Positions 1-11,411 of a stretch of 64,000 bases of DNA are shown here, piece after piece. This stretch comes from Sepiola atlantica (Eukaryota > Mollusca > Cephalopoda > Sepiida > Sepiolidae), in assembly GCA_963556195.1 (NCBI GenBank), contig OY744551.1, positions 3,008,429-3,072,428 of the forward strand. The letters are read 5' to 3'. Every line of letters begins with the position of its first letter. The first letter of the stretch is position 1. The notes beneath the pieces were generated by a model. It saw nothing but the letters and a program-made list of their open reading frames with translations, did not search any database and was not told where the DNA came from. A program made the translations under genes and the position numbers.

Positions 1-3000
1 CTTCCTAGGACGCCCAGCTTTCTTTTTGCTGTCCAGCCTTAGGTCTCTGCATGTGCTGATATACCCCTTGCTTCTTTCAACATGCCCGAACCAGTGAAGT
101 CTTCAGTGGTCACGGTTGTAGGGATTGACTGTGTCCATTTGCCACTGTTTACTGTCTTGCCTGATGGGTTCTTTCCATGTCTTCCTAGGACGCCCAGCTT
201 TCTTTTTGCTGTCCAGCCTTAGGTCTCTGCATGTGCTGATATACCCCTTGCTTCTATCAACATGCCCGAACCAGTGAAGTCTTCAGTGGTCACGGTTGTA
301 GGGATTGACTGTGTCCATTTGCCACTGTTTACTGTCTTGCCTGATGGGTTCTTTCCATGTCTTCCTAGGACGCCCAGCTTTCTTTTTGCTGTCCAGCCTT
401 AGGTCTCTGCATGTGCTGATATACCCCTTGCTTCTTTCAACATGCCCGAACCAGTGAAGTCTTCAGTGGTCACGGTTGTAGGGATTGACTGTGTCCATTT
501 GCCACTGTTTACTGTCTTGCCTGATGGGTTCTTTCCATGTCTTCCTAGGACGCCCAGCTTTCTTTTTGCTGTCCAGCCTTAAGTCTCTGCATGTGCTGAT
601 ATACCCCTTGCTTCTATCAACATGCCCGAACCAGTGAAGTCTTCAGTGGTCACGGTTGTAGGGATTGACTGTGTCCATTTGCCACTGTTTACTGTCTTGC
701 CTGATGGGTTCTTTCCATGTCTTCCTAGGACGCCCAGCTTTCTTTTTGCTGTCCAGCCTTAGGTCTCTGCATGTGCTGATATACCCCTTGCTTCTTTCAA
801 CATGCCCGAACCAGTGAAGTCTTCAGTGGTCACGGTTGTAGGGATTGACTGTGTCCATTTGCCACTGTTTACTGTCTTGCCTGATGGGTTCTTTCCATGT
901 CTTCCTAGGACGCCCAGCTTTCCTTTTGCTGTCCAGCCTTAAGTCTCTGCATGTGCTGATATACCCCTTGCTTCTATCAACATGCCCGAACCAGTGAAGT
1001 CTTCAGTGGTCACGGTTGTAGGGATTGACTGTGTCCATTTGCCACTGTTTACTGTCTTGCCTGATGGGTTCTTTCCATGTCTTCCTAGGACGCCCAGCTT
1101 TCTTTTTGCTGTCCAGCCTTAGGTCTCTGCATGTGCTGATATACCCCTTGCTTCTTTCAACATGCCCGAACCAGTGAAGTCTTCAGTGGTCACGGTTGTA
1201 GGGATTGACTGTGTCCATTTGCCACTGTTTACTGTCTTGCCTGATGGGTTCTTTCCATGTCTTCCTAGGACGCCCAGCTTTCTTTTTGCTGTCCAGCCTT
1301 AGGTCTCTGCATGTGCTGATATACCCCTTGCTTCTATCAACATGCCCGAACCAGTGAAGTCTTCAGTGGTCACGGTTGTAGGGATTGACTGTGTCCATTT
1401 GCCACTGTTTACTGTCTTGCCTGATGGGTTCTTTCCATGTCTTCCTAGGACGCCCAGCTTTCTTTTTGCTGTCCAGCCTTAGGTCTCTGCATGTGCTGAT
1501 ATACCCCTTGCTTCTTTCAACATGCCCGAACCAGTGAAGTCTTCAGTGGTCACGGTTGTAGGGATTGACTGTGTCCATTTGCCACTGTTTACTGTCTTGC
1601 CTGATGGGTTCTTTCCATGTCTTCCTAGGACGCCCAGCTTTCTTTTTGCTGTCCAGCCTTAAGTCTCTGCATGTGCTGATATACCCCTTGCTTCTATCAA
1701 CATGCCCGAACCAGTGAAGTCTTCAGTGGTCACGGTTGTAGGGATTGACTGTGTCCATTTGCCACTGTTTACTGTCTTGCCTGATGGGTTCTTTCCATGT
1801 CTTCCTAGGACGCCCAGCTTTCTTTTTGCTGTCCAGCCTTAGGTCTCTGCATGTGCTGATATACCCCTTGCTTCTTTCAACATGCCCGAACCAGTGAAGT
1901 CTTCAGTGGTCACGGTTGTAGGGATTGACTGTGTCCATTTGCCACTGTTTACTGTCTTGCCTGATGGGTTCTTTCCATGTCTTCCTAGGACGCCCAGCTT
2001 TCTTTTTGCTGTCCAGCCTTAGGTCTCTGCATGTGCTGATATACCCCTTGCTTCTTTCAACATGCCCGAACCAGTGAAGTCTTCAGTGGTCACGGTTGTA
2101 GGGATTGACTGTGTCCATTTGCCACTGTTTACTGTCTTGCCTGATGGGTTCTTTCCATGTCTTCCTAGGACGCCCAGCTTTCTTTTTGCTGTCCAGCCTT
2201 AGGTCTCTGCATGTGCTGATATACCCCTTGCTTCTTTCAACATGCCCGAACCAGTGAAGTCTTCAGTGGTCACGGTTGTAGGGATTGACTGTGTCCATTT
2301 GCCACTGTTTACTGTCTTGCCTGATGGGTTCTTTCCATGTCTTCCTAGGACGCCCAGCTTTCTTTTTGCTGTCCAGCCTTAGGTCTCTGCATGTGCTGAT
2401 ATACCCCTTGCTTCTTTCAACATGCCCGAACCAGTGAAGTCTTCAGTGGTCACGGTTGTAGGGATTGACTGTGTCCATTTGCCACTGTTTACTGTCTTGC
2501 CTGATGGGTTCTTTCCATGTCTTCCTAGGACGCCCAGCTTTCTTTTTGCTGTCCAGCCTTAGGTCTCTGCATGTGCTGATATACCCCTTGCTTCTTTCAA
2601 CATGCCCGAACCAGTGAAGTCTTCAGTGGTCACGGTTGTAGGGATTGACTGTGTCCATTTGCCACTGTTTACTGTCTTGCCTGATGGGTTCTTTCCATGT
2701 CTTCCTAGGACGCCCAGCTTTCTTTTTGCTGTCCAGCCTTAAGTCTCTGCATGTGCTGATATACCCCTTGCTTCTATCAACATGCCCGAACCAGTGAAGT
2801 CTTCAGTGGTCACGGTTGTAGGGATTGACTGTGTCCATTTGCCACTGTTTACTGTCTTGCCTGATGGGTTCTTTCCATGTCTTCCTAGGACGCCCAGCTT
2901 TCTTTTTGCTGTCCAGCCTTAGGTCTCTGCATGTGCTGATATACCCCTTGCTTCTTTCAACATGCCCGAACCAGTGAAGTCTTCAGTGGTCACGGTTGTA

Positions 3001-3879
3001 GGGATTGACTGTGTCCATTTGCCACTGTTTACTGTCTTGCCTGATGGGTTCTTTCCATGTCTTCCTAGGACGCCCAGCTTTCTTTTTGCTGTCCAGCCTT
3101 AGGTCTCTGCATGTGCTGATATACCCCTTGCTTCTTTCAACATGCCCGAACCAGTGAAGTCTTCAGTGGTCACGGTTGTAGGGATTGACTGTGTCCATTT
3201 GCCACTGTTTACTGTCTTGCCTGATGGGTTCTTTCCATGTCTTCCTAGGACGCCCAGCTTTCTTTTTGCTGTCCAGCCTTAGGTCTCTGCATGTGCTGAT
3301 ATACCCCTTGCTTCTTTCAACATGCCCGAACCAGTGAAGTCTTCAGTGGTCACGGTTGTAGGGATTGACTGTGTCCATTTGCCACTGTTTACTGTCTTGC
3401 CTGATGGGTTCTTTCCATGTCTTCCTAGGGCGCTCAGCTTTCTTTTTGCTGCACAGCCTTAAGTCTCTGCATGTTCTGATATACCCTTTGCTTCTATCAA
3501 CATGCCCGAACCAGTGAAGTCTTCAGTGGTCACGGTTGTAGGGATTGACTGTGTCCATTTGCCACTGTTTACTGTCTTGCCTGATGGGTTCTTTCCATGT
3601 CTTCCTAGGGCGCTCAGCTTTCTTTTTGCTGCACAGCCTTAAGTCTCTGCATGTTCTGATATACCCCTTGCTTCTATCAACATGCCCGAACCAGTGAAGT
3701 CTTCAGTGGTCACGATTGTAGGGATTGACTGTGTCCATTTGCCACTGTTTACTGTCTTGTCTGATGGGTTCTTTCCATGTCTTCCTAGGACGCCCAGCTT
3801 TCTTTTTACTGTCCAGCCTTAGGTCTCTGCATGTGCTGATATACCCTTTGCTTCTTTCAACATGCCCGAACCAGTGAAG
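1..3879. repeat. 180-bp satellite array, about 21.5 copies, derived from a LINE coding segment
   Basis: The 180-base unit starting cttcctaggacgcccagc repeats head to tail without a gap and is still running at the left edge, so the array continues outside the window. Units are nearly identical. Two marker sites vary: cttctTtcaa/cttctAtcaa and ttaGgtc/ttaAgtc. Through the first eleven units (to about 1980) the T and A forms alternate strictly, implying a 360-bp dimer as the amplified block; from 1981 on T forms predominate. The last units (3421-3879) are more diverged (for example ggcgctcagc, gcacagcc), as expected at an array edge. On the minus strand each unit reads RLHWFGHVERSKG, then GRPRKTW and ends in NPYNRDH plus a stop. 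This is the C-terminal tail typical of non-LTR reverse transcriptases. The array ends at 3879, where the sequence leaves the repeat but the reverse-transcriptase frame continues. Confidence 0.97.
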
Positions 3880-4020
3880 ACGGTTTGCCCTTATTAGGAC
3901 ATCAAGTTTTGGAATAGCCAATTTCTCAAGTAGAGTGTCTGACATTCGTTGAATGTGTGACCTATTTGCATTAACAAAATCTGCCATCCATTCTTTATGG
4001 ATAAATCCTATTTTAATCAC
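3703..4020 (-). pseudogene. Non-LTR retrotransposon reverse-transcriptase C-terminal fragment
   Basis: A 105-residue minus-strand frame spans the last satellite unit and about 140 bases of non-satellite sequence. It contains the block RANRLHWFGHVERSKGY followed by KKKAGRPRKTWKE. The W-FGHV-R and GRPRKTW pairs are the usual C-terminal signature of many animal LINE ORF2 proteins, downstream of the polymerase domain. The upstream part (SHIQRMSDTLLEKLAIPKL) fits the preceding thumb/linker region. The fragment lacks polymerase and endonuclease domains, so it is dead. Its importance is that it shows the parent sequence of the adjoining 180-bp satellite. Confidence 0.75.
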
Positions 4021-4258
4021 ATAAATGACTTACAGTTAAACATCCGACCTAATGTTTTGGATCTGATTCGGCTTTACCTTGCACATCCACCTCATTTGGT
4101 ATTCCTCCAAACTGACAGTTTCCGTAAATCTGCCAAATACACATCTACGATCTCGCCTGGACTCAACAAACGTTCCTCAAACTTATCATATGCCGTAAAT
4201 CTGTCATCGGCAAAGGCAATAAATAATGCTGTAATTCGGTTTTGTCTTGATCAAGAGC
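4021..4258. other. No recognisable feature
   Basis: Unique-looking sequence between the LINE relic and the U2-headed SINE. A plus-strand open frame of about 106 codons (3997-4317) runs through it into the SINE. It matches no family I recognise and is probably chance. Confidence 0.4.
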
Positions 4259-4606
4259 GGTATTTATCTACCTCTCACAAAGCAAGATGTGACACAAGGT
4301 CGGAAAGTGGGAATTGATAAGTCAGCACTCTAGAGGAAGAGCACTTATGACCGTCAAAAAATGTCTGAGCAGCCCCGTCGGCATTCCCCGGTAGGCGCGC
4401 CTCAGGCGATTAGCAATAAACTAACCCCTTCTCAAAAGGTGAGAAGGCAAAGCCTGGGAGGGTGGACCTCCTAGAACTGCACAGGACAGACCAATAGACC
4501 GGCGTAAATCAAGCCCCGAAGGGCAAGACAATACCGGTCTATGGGGTGCAGTATCGATCGGAACAGATACTACACTTTGATCGAAAAGGCCGAGAAAGCT
4601 GTACCA
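4259..4606 (-). mobile_element. U2 snRNA-headed SINE, minus strand, diverged copy
   Basis: Read on the minus strand it begins gctttctcggccttttcgat and continues through gtagtatctgttccgat, matching the 5' end of U2 snRNA (stem-loop I, branch-site recognition region). The body then matches the copies at 20368 and 39710: a tgcacccca junction, a GGTATTGTCTTGCCC-like block, the CCTCCCAGGCTTTGCC block, the GGGTTAGTTTATTGC block, the CCGACGGGGCTGC block, and a distal GACCTTGTGTCACATCTTGC block. It has lost part of the U2 gctaag loop and its 3' end is degraded. No target-site duplication was found. Confidence 0.8.
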
Positions 4607-4716
4607 GTGCCGTTCTTTAACTAAAAATAAAAAGTCAACAGGAAAATTATATTATTTTTTGCTAAGCCAAACAATTAATGATGAAATCTCATAACATTCG
4701 ACAGATAACAAGTTTT

Positions 4717-5249
4717 GGTACTCTTACAGATTAGGACCCAAGCTAAAATCGACTTGGCGTCGGTAGTTTCCAGATGTTTACGTTGACGGCCGAAAAAAAG
4801 CCGAATGAAAAGTCGGTTACTTACGTCCAAAAAATCCAAAACGAGGCTTTTTTTTTTTTACACGTTAACTTTTGATTTTAAGAAAAAATATCACTGAACA
4901 AGTGTTACAGCGGTGTTAGGGTTAAGGGGTACTTATCCATATTAGGACCCAAGCTAGCCCTAACCAACACCAAGTCGATTTTAGCTTGGGTCCTAATCTG
5001 GATAAGTGCCGGGTTAGGGTTATAAAATGTTTTTTGTTTGCATGAAAAAGTTTGTTTTTTCTCCTAATTTTTTTATTTGGCTATCAGTTTTTTTCCCCCT
5101 TGACAAAATTGAATCACTCCTTCGGAAGATGTAATAACTCGTGCTAACTCGTTAAAATTCAATATCGCTTTGATAAATCGGCATTTTCCGGCCGTCTACG
5201 TAAACATCCGGAAACGATTTTAGTTTGGGTCCTAATCGGCATAAGTACC
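4717..5249. mobile_element. Foldback MITE, GGTACT termini, 8-bp target-site duplication
   Basis: The ends are inverted: ggtactcttacagattagga at the left and, reverse-complemented, ggtacttatgccgattagga at the right, followed by a shared block ending aaatcg. The flanks 4709-4716 and 5250-5257 are both caagtttt, a perfect 8-bp duplication. The arms also share a gacggccg/cggccgtc block about 60 bases in. There is no coding capacity, so it must be moved by a transposase encoded elsewhere. An 8-bp duplication is known for hAT, P and Merlin type transposons; the termini alone do not let me choose. Confidence 0.85.
4928..5010. mobile_element. Short palindromic insert nested in the foldback element
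   Basis: The inner palindrome starts ggtacttatccatattagga and ends with the inverse ending ggataagtgcc. It is almost pure terminal repeat. The flanks gggttaag (left) and gggttagg (right) differ at one position, which would fit an 8-bp duplication, so this looks like a later insertion of a related short element. It could alternatively be an original internal repeat of the larger element. Confidence 0.5.
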
Positions 5250-5308
5250 CAAGTTTTTGCACTCTCAATTCATTTACAACGTTGTATAGTACGCCCCCAA
5301 AAGTAATT

Positions 5309-5456
5309 CAAGGGCAATAACTCTTGTTTAACTTATCTTTATGCATTTTCGTTTTATCCGAGTTACTTCCCTTACATTCTAATTAAACAGCGTTCTTGAC
5401 CAGCCGTCGCCAACCTTTTAAACTTCCTGAACCATTATATGTATAATTAAACAAAA
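5309..5456. repeat. Dispersed repeat, copy 1 of an AT-rich family
   Basis: Contains aagggcaataactcttgttt, gttttatccgagttacttcc and a caaccttttaaac...gaaccatta block. The same ordered blocks recur at 7874-7999, and shorter versions at 11980-12040 and 14839-14916. Nothing indicates its mechanism of spread. Confidence 0.6.
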
Positions 5457-5699
5457 TCTTCCTCTCTTTTTATTTGATTCTTTATTTTTCATTATTTTTG
5501 GGTGTTTGTAGATTGTCCCATTGCACATCATCACTCATGTATATTTATTTTTGTAAATAAAAACTCATTGAAAATATTGGGGATCTTTTTAAGTAGGACA
5601 AAAGCCATGGAATAAAAGCGTCCAGCTTAGAGTAGGCAAAAGTTTATGTTGTCAAGAATGACACTCGAGACCCCCCCCCCCTAAAAAAAAATAGGGCGT

Positions 5700-5846
5700 C
5701 ATGCCTAAGCCAAATGAATTTGTACCTCAGACCGGCGGAATCAAGACCCGAAGGTCAAGGCGGTACCTATCTACAGAGTGAGCATCCGTCGAAACAGATA
5801 CTACACTCTGATTTTATCTAAAAGGCCGAGAGAGGAAGATTTAAAA
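5700..5846 (-). mobile_element. U2-headed SINE, truncated copy
   Basis: On the minus strand it starts cctctctcggccttttagat, then gagtgtagtatctgtttcga and the CTCTGTAGATAGGTACCGCC block shared with the copy at 21565. It stops after about 147 bases near a GGTCTGAGGTAC block, so only the U2 head and first body block remain. Confidence 0.75.
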
Positions 5847-6330
5847 AAAAAATTTTTTTCAAAAGGCCAAGAGAGGAAGTTTTTTTTTTTTCACTTAAAA
5901 CATTGTGTAGTGCCGTGGCCACCGAGAGTTAACAAGGCCAAGCAACTAACTTCTTGCCCCCCTCTGACGTCATTGTGGTTGGTTAACTTAATTTCGCGCT
6001 TTTTAAAATTGCATTTCATAATTCACAAAGTTAAAATGCCTACTGCATGTGTTTGGATTTCCAAAAGAGAAAGAATTACTGCAAATACGGATACACGCAA
6101 TAAAGCGAGATATGTTTACACCGACTAAATGTAGTGTAGTAAGTTTGAATTTTTTTTAATTATATAAAAAATCAAAAGTCTGAATTACTTATTCATTATT
6201 TGATAAAAAAAAAAGTAGTGTTCCATTTTGTTTTAATTACTTTTTTTCGATGTATTAAGTGTTTATCTTTTCTCTGTACTTTTGTAGATTAAATAAATGA
6301 AATAATAACGTCATATTTAATCAATATTTT
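5847..6330. other. No supported feature
   Basis: AT-rich sequence with homopolymer runs. A 116-codon plus-strand frame (5778-6128) begins inside the U2-headed SINE and shows no domain, so I treat it as chance. Confidence 0.4.
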
Positions 6331-6334
6331 CACA

Positions 6335-7790
6335 AAAATATTAATTAAACAATGCTTTATACAATGATAATATCGTTAATTCTTCGAGTTGTACAAGAGT
6401 GTAGGGGCATTTTTCGTAATATATACGAAATAGTTTTTTTTTTAAATTGTTTTAAACATATACAGATCTTTATTTTCATTTTTTTAAAAAAATCATGGAT
6501 TTTTTTTATATATATAAAAATATACGTTTAGTAAAGGTGTATTTTGTTTTAAAAAAAATACATTTTCCCTAAGATTTAAAAAAAAAAGTTTCATTTACGC
6601 TATTTCGAACAATGTTATTTAAATAAAGAGTAAATCACATGGAATATATATTTTTGTTTTATCAAAATATTGATTAAACAATGCTTTAATCAATTATAAT
6701 ATCGTTAATTAACAAAATCAATTTTTCTTCGAGTTATAATAATTTTATTAACAAGAGTGTAGGGGCATTTTTCGTAATATATACGAAATAGTTTTAAAAA
6801 AAATATTTTCATAAAAAATCATGGATTTTTTTTATATATATAAAAATATACGTTTAGTAAAGGTGTATTTTGTTTAAAAAATATATATACATTTTCACTA
6901 AGATTTAAAAAAAAATGGTTTCACTATATCTCCTGTGCTTGTTTAGTAATAAATATTGAAAATTTCATTAAAATTGGTTGATTTCCTGAATTTTGGTGAA
7001 TTTTTAAGTGAAGGGAGGGTCAAAATGTTTTTACATTTTGGGGATCGGCCTTTGATTTTGCACGTACCTATCTCTTAATAGCAAGATAGGAGTTGGTGAT
7101 TCCATTATTAAACAAACAGTTAACATTGAACTTTTTTTTGTATAATTTTTAAACAAATTTCAAAGTCTGAATTACTTACGGTTGATTGGGTTAGAAGTTT
7201 AAATAATGGTAATTCATAATTCAGTTTTTTGCAGTATTTGATCGTGAATTATTATTTTCTTTAAATTTATATTGAATAAGGATCAGTTTCAGGATAGATC
7301 GAATCGTGTCTCCTTTCTTTTCTTTTTTTACATGCAATTTTTAAAGTTTTCTAATGCTTTGTTTTAAATATTTACAATATCGTATGGTCAACATGTTTTG
7401 ATATTTTGGATAACTTTAGTAAAGGTGTTTTTTGTTTACAAGAAATAATACATTTGCACCCAGCTTTATAATAAAGTAATAGATTTATTATATTCCGTGA
7501 TCATTAATTAATAAATACTGAAAATTTCATTAAAATTGGTTGATTCCCTGAATTTTGATGGATTATTTAGAGAATGGAGAAGTCGAAATGTTTTAGTATT
7601 TTGGATAACTGGTTTTTGTTTACAAGAAATAATACATTTGCATCAAGCTTTATAATAAAGTAATGGATTTATTATATTCCGTGATCATTAATTAATAAAT
7701 ATTGAAAATTTCATTAAAATTGGTTGATTTCCTGAATTTTGATGGATTATTTAGTGAATGGAGAAGTCGAAATGCCTTCTTATTGTTATT
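6335..7790. repeat. Diverged long-period tandem duplications, AT-rich
   Basis: A block containing attaaacaatgctttat, then gtaggggcatttttcgtaat and a tttttatatatataaaaata stretch occurs near 6340 and again near 6670. A second block with aatttcattaaaattggttg followed by cctgaatttt occurs near 6955, 7525 and 7705; the last two lie in near-identical duplicates about 190 bases apart. No coding potential. Confidence 0.7.
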
Positions 7791-7873
7791 ACGACGGCCA
7801 TTGATTTGACACGCAATGCAGTGACGTCATTTTCTAGCCAACCGGCCTGTAGTAACTCTCGGCGCCCAAAAAG

Positions 7874-7999
7874 AAGGGCGATAACTCTGTTTAACTTGTC
7901 TTTATGCATTTTTTGTTTTATCCGAGTTACTTCCCTTACATTCTAATCCTTACACGCTAACCTTTTAAACTAAATGAACCATTACATGTATAAGTTTAA
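7874..7999. repeat. Dispersed repeat, copy 2
   Basis: Shares gggcgataactctgtttaac, ttttatccgagttacttccc and the accttttaaac...gaaccattacatgta block with 5309-5456. Confidence 0.6.
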
Positions 8000-9464
8000 A
8001 TTTGGCTTAGCATTAATATGGGTAAATGATGAGTTCGAAGGTGTAAACAGAATGCGTAAAAAAATGTGTATAAGCGATAAAAATAGTTTTATGTTTTTTT
8101 TTTCTTTCTTTTAAATATCATCAAATGAGGAACCACTTCGAGTTAAAATCTTACGCATGCAATCTGAAGAAAAACACTTTTGAAATATGTAAATATGCTA
8201 GAATAATTGAGATTTTTACAAAAAGGAACCGGAAGTAGTGCATTTAGCTCATGGCGCCATGTTTTTTTTTTTTTTTTGATCGCTAAAAACAAAAAAAAGG
8301 GGCATCTTTTACGAGACTCAGCAGAGTAAAAACGCTTAAAAAACAAATATACAACAAATAAAAGTAACTGTCGTCGATAAAAGTTAATTTAAAACTGTCC
8401 TGTGATACTTGTTTGTATTTTTAAACCGTTCCAACTGCTATTTATTAGAAATCAATAGTTTTGTAACACAAACTTGCAAATACAAAATGGCGCTTGCTCG
8501 TAAGGAACTGAGTAGAAGACGCCATCTTGTCTAGAAAAAAGTACTAGTTGAAAATGAACAAGAATTTTTTTTTTTACATCTAATAAAAACCCATTTATAG
8601 TACGTAAAAATACAAACAAATATCATAGGTAAGTCGACAAATATCTCTTCTCGACGTAGGTTAAACTCACTTGTTGCATATTTATTTTTATAACCCCGTT
8701 CTCGTTAGTTTTTTGGACCCCGTTCGCGCCTCTGCTGAGCGTCGTAACATATACCCAAAAAAAGTATTAAAACGTTTTTTTTTTCTCGTATTACTACGTA
8801 ATATTAAATTGATTTAAACTCCAAAACTTTCATATATATATATACATTTCCAACTGTTTCATTTTACTTCAATCGAAGTTCTCAGAAATCAAGGGGCCTC
8901 TCCCTGGAGCTAACACCTGATCTCCATATGAGATACATAGATATTCGAATATTCTATTAAAGTTCTCCTTTACCTGTAAAACGTTGAGTTAGTAAAGAAG
9001 TTAAGAATATTAATTTCCCTCTCCACAATTGACAAGTTTACTATGTTATAGCTTATCTTTCTTGTAGTGGCTTCGTCCTACCGGATTCCAGGACAAGAAT
9101 TCATCTAGTCTGGTGGAGTATTGTGGCAGATCGATGAGACGAACGGGCATTGAGGAAAAGTGCTAGCCTGTTTAGCTACCCCTTTTCTTTCTGGGTTCGT
9201 TCGGCTTACTCTCTCCCTTTCTTTCTTTGTTTAACCCTTCTTTGCCTCTGGTGGAGAAACTCGTGAAATCTCGCAGAATCACGTTGGCCGAAGGATTTCG
9301 GCCAGCTTGACCACGCGAGATTTGAAGTCGATAAAAGAACACGAGTTCTCTTCCTCTTCCTCTTTTTCCCTCAGCGTCTTGAGAAGAACGCACCAAGAAC
9401 TCTCGGCGATTCCCCCCACCTCGGCCATAGTATCAAGCTAAGTGCTGTTACTTGAGATAACATT
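8000..9464. other. Intergenic sequence with one older dispersed repeat
   Basis: 8336-8700 contains two blocks (aaacaaatatacaacaaata near 8340; ctaataaaaacccattta near 8580) that recur in the same order at 13558 and 14288, so it is a copy of a dispersed repeat. 8700-9464 is less AT-rich and not recognisably repetitive. A 74-codon minus-strand frame at 9172-9396 has no recognisable domain. Confidence 0.5.
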
Positions 9465-9541
9465 ACTTGGAGAATATGCACCATTCCTCGTATGAGCCAG
9501 CGCATAGCCGTATCGAGGGAATCTCATTTGGGCTTTGAATA

Positions 9542-10634
9542 ATGCGAGTCTCGTCTAAGAAGTATCCGACCATTATTTTTTCCGTGCGAAATAGAGACGA
9601 TAGGACGGCGCCACTCTACACAGTGAAGGAAGACACACATTAAGGAGTGGGTCAACCGATTCAAAAACTGTCCGCACATGAGCGGAGAGTGACTAGCGTT
9701 CTGGCAGGCCCCAAACTGCTAGAAGTGCAGCTGTTTTTGAGATGGTACGAAATTTGGTGATGGAAGATTGTCATTCAACCATGCGGGAGATCGCCCAAGA
9801 TGTCTGAGTGAGTAAAAATTCCGCACATGCAATTTTGCGTGATGATTTGAACATGCACAGAGTGGCTGCGAAATTTGTGCCCAAGTTGTTGTCGCAGTAA
9901 CAAAAGGACCTCCGTTTTCAAGTTGCACAGGACCTTCTGGAAACCGCCAACACTGATCCTTGGTTTCTGAACACCGTGATAACTGGAGACGGATCATGGG
10001 TGTACGGGTATGAACCAGAAACAAAAAGACAGTCATCGCAATGGAAGCATCTCGAGTCTTCAAGGCTAAAAAAAAGCGCGACAGGTGCAAAGCAAAATCA
10101 AGGTGATGCTGACTGTCTTCTTTGATATCCGTGGAATTGTGCATCACGAATATGCACCGGATGGACAAACAGTGACAAAGGAGTACTATCAAGATGTTCA
10201 TCGACGTCTTCGTAACGCAGTTCGGCGCAAAAGACCAGACATGTTGACGGCGAAAAACTGACAACTGCATCACGACAACGCCCCCGCACATTCATCCCAA
10301 TTGATTCAGCATTTCTTGGCCAAACACGGAATTCCAGTCGTTCGTACACCTTCCTACTCTCCAGACATGGCTCCTTTTGACTTCTGGTTGTTTCGAAAAT
10401 TGAAGACGCCACTGAAAGGTTCCCGTTTTGAGATGAGAGAAGACATAATGCGGAACGCGACGGCGAAGATGAACACCATTGAAAAAGAAGACTTCCAGAG
10501 GTGTTTCCGGCAGTGGATGGATCGGTGGGCTAAGTGTGTGCAAGCACAAAGGGGCCTACTTTGAAGGGGATTAGGGTCCCAACCGCGTCACGTATTTGAA
10601 ATATTTTTTCTGGTATAAGGTCGGACAGGCCTCG
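9542..10634 (+). mobile_element. Mariner-family DNA transposon, inactive
   Basis: About 1.1 kb bounded by TA on both sides. The left end carries cgagtctcgtctaagaag followed by tatccgacc; the right end inverted is cgaggcctgtccgacctta, which fits the same terminal repeat with about ten bases lost. Inside lie mariner transposase pieces. The size and TA flanks fit the family, and the empty site at about 55800 confirms the borders. Confidence 0.88.
9660..10564 (+). pseudogene. Mariner transposase, D,D34D type, broken
   Basis: Transposase pieces can be followed in three frames. The first catalytic block reads TGDGSWVYGYEPETKRQS (near 9980), the second HHDNAPAHSS (near 10272) and the third TPSYSPDMAPFDFWLFRKLK (near 10350), continuing to the end near 10564. 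The YSPD-APFDFWLF motif and 34-residue spacing to the last Asp are hallmarks of mariner transposases. At least one frameshift lies between the first and second blocks (around 10090). In-frame stops are present near 9895 (after KLLSQ) and 10260 (after TAKN), so no active enzyme can be made. The longest intact piece is 10301-10564. Open minus-strand frames across this stretch are shadows. Confidence 0.92.
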
Positions 10635-10800
10635 TATGTTATTTTGAATATTTGGTCAGGGTTTACTTGTAGGGTGAAGTATCCCCATGTCAGGTTGTCG
10701 TCACAAACCCTTGTACAGAGAGACCAAATACACTTGAGGATGGTGTCTAGTAAGTAATTCAAACTCTCCCATACATGTATATGTGTGTGTACACAATAAT

Positions 10801-11235
10801 CGGCGATTGTGCTGTTTAACAGCCAAAATCGCGGACAACTCTAACATCAAGCTAGCGTCTGCTCTATTCAACCGGTGCCTCGAAAAAGTGGTCCCTCGTT
10901 TAATTGTGAAAATAAACATTAATTTAACAAACTTTTAAAACCAACTGGCGATTGTGTAGTGTAACAGCCAAAATGGCGGACAACTCTAACATCAAGCTAG
11001 CATCTGCTCTATTCAACCGGTGCCTCGAAAAAGTGGTCCCTCGTTTAATTGTGAAAATAAACATTAATTTAACAAACTTTTAAAACCAACTGGCGATTGT
11101 GTAGTGTAACAGCCAAAATGGCGGACAACTCTAACATCAAGCTAGCATCTGCTCTATTCAACCGGTGCCTCGAAAAAGTGGTCCCTCGTTTAATTGTGAA
11201 AATAAACATTAATTTAACAAACTTTTAAAACTAAC
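10801..11235. repeat. 145-bp tandem repeat, three copies
   Basis: The unit starts ggcgattgtgtagtgtaaca and includes caactctaacatcaagctag and ggtgcctcgaaaaagtggtc. Copies start at 10801, 10946 and 11091 with an exact 145-base spacing. The first copy differs most. A further partial copy lies inverted at about 14531-14630. Confidence 0.93.
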
Positions 11236-11411
11236 TTGTAGATTTGACACCGTTCGATTTCGGCGGAATACGACCCACACTAGACACAAACCGCATCGAA
11301 GGAACTTGGGGTTTGTGTAAGAACAAATTCCATGCGAAAAGGGGAACATACCCGAATAATTTTTATAGTTATTTACAGGAATTTTTATGGCGCGTCCTAT
11401 AGAAAACAATT

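Larger units (their letters stand above)
9465..10755. repeat. Dispersed repeat split by a mariner insertion
   Basis: The left part (9465-9541: cctcgtatgagccagc, then cgtatcgagggaatctcatt) and right part (10637-10755: gttattttgaatatttggtc, gtacagagagaccaaataca, gaggatggtgtc) are adjacent and uninterrupted at 55732-55925. This copy therefore represents the same repeat carrying the mariner. Confidence 0.85.

Noticed and set aside
3997..4317. 106-codon plus-strand frame
   Set aside because: Overlaps the reverse-strand LINE relic and the U2-SINE; no domain.
9719..10549. Minus-strand frames of 85-190 codons
   Set aside because: They are shadows of the mariner transposase, which is coded on the plus strand with its catalytic motifs visible.
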